A stretch of 7,287 bases of DNA from a bacterium. GTDB taxonomy: Bacteria; Desulfobacterota; Anaeroferrophillalia; Anaeroferrophillales; Anaeroferrophillaceae. The notes under the pieces are model-generated. The model saw only the letters and a list, made by a program, of their open reading frames with translations. It made no database searches and had not been told where the DNA came from. This document shows, piece after piece, positions 7,255-7,287 of this stretch. Positions within the stretch are counted from its first letter, which is position 1. Every line of letters begins with the position of its first letter. The position numbers were made by a program, and so were the translations under genes. Location of the stretch: assembly GCA_029940125.1 (NCBI GenBank), contig JAOZRP010000110.1, positions 1-7,287 on the forward strand, written 5' to 3'.

Positions 7255-7287
7255 GAGGTTGACGATTTTTTACCTTTTGTTTAAAAT

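Overview
The window suggests a Gram-negative bacterium of moderate to fairly high GC with strong Shine-Dalgarno sites (GGAGG type), probably a member of the Desulfobacterota/Deltaproteobacteria. That placement is an impression from gene content and sequence style, not a proven assignment. It looks like ordinary chromosome: no insertion sequences, tRNAs, rRNAs, CRISPR arrays or phage genes are visible.

Layout from left to right. (1) The left edge (1-707, minus strand) carries the N-terminal 235 codons of a DUF4301-family protein that runs off the window. (2) A 302-bp divergent intergenic region follows, with a perfect 20-bp palindrome (902-921) just downstream of a TATAAT box and a second, imperfect inverted repeat (955-972). 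It leads into a full-length acetoacetyl-CoA synthetase gene, aacS (1010-2962, plus strand), which activates acetoacetate for ketone-body or polyhydroxybutyrate-linked carbon use. (3) A perfect 30-bp palindromic terminator (3011-3040) separates aacS from the convergent minus-strand genes. (4) On the minus strand, a strong sigma70-like promoter (4986-4958) drives a roughly 140-nt leader that can fold into a three-way junction. After it come a GTG-started 101-residue exported protein (4503-4808) and, 59 nt later, a PP-loop ATPase-like protein resembling MurL in architecture (3082-4443). (5) The right third is a compact minus-strand operon: a FetA-like ABC ATPase (6616-7254), a FetB/UPF0014 permease (5771-6628, overlapping by 13 bp) and a DUF364 putative heavy-metal-chelation protein (5044-5766, 4-nt gap).

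How the genes work together. FetA and FetB should form an inner-membrane metal (iron) exporter, and the DUF364 protein is translationally linked to them, so it is a candidate cytosolic partner in metal handling. The aacS gene has its own promoter and terminator. The most novel-looking parts are the structured leader before the small exported protein, the MurL-like PP-loop protein with its cysteine cluster, and the fetAB-DUF364 linkage.
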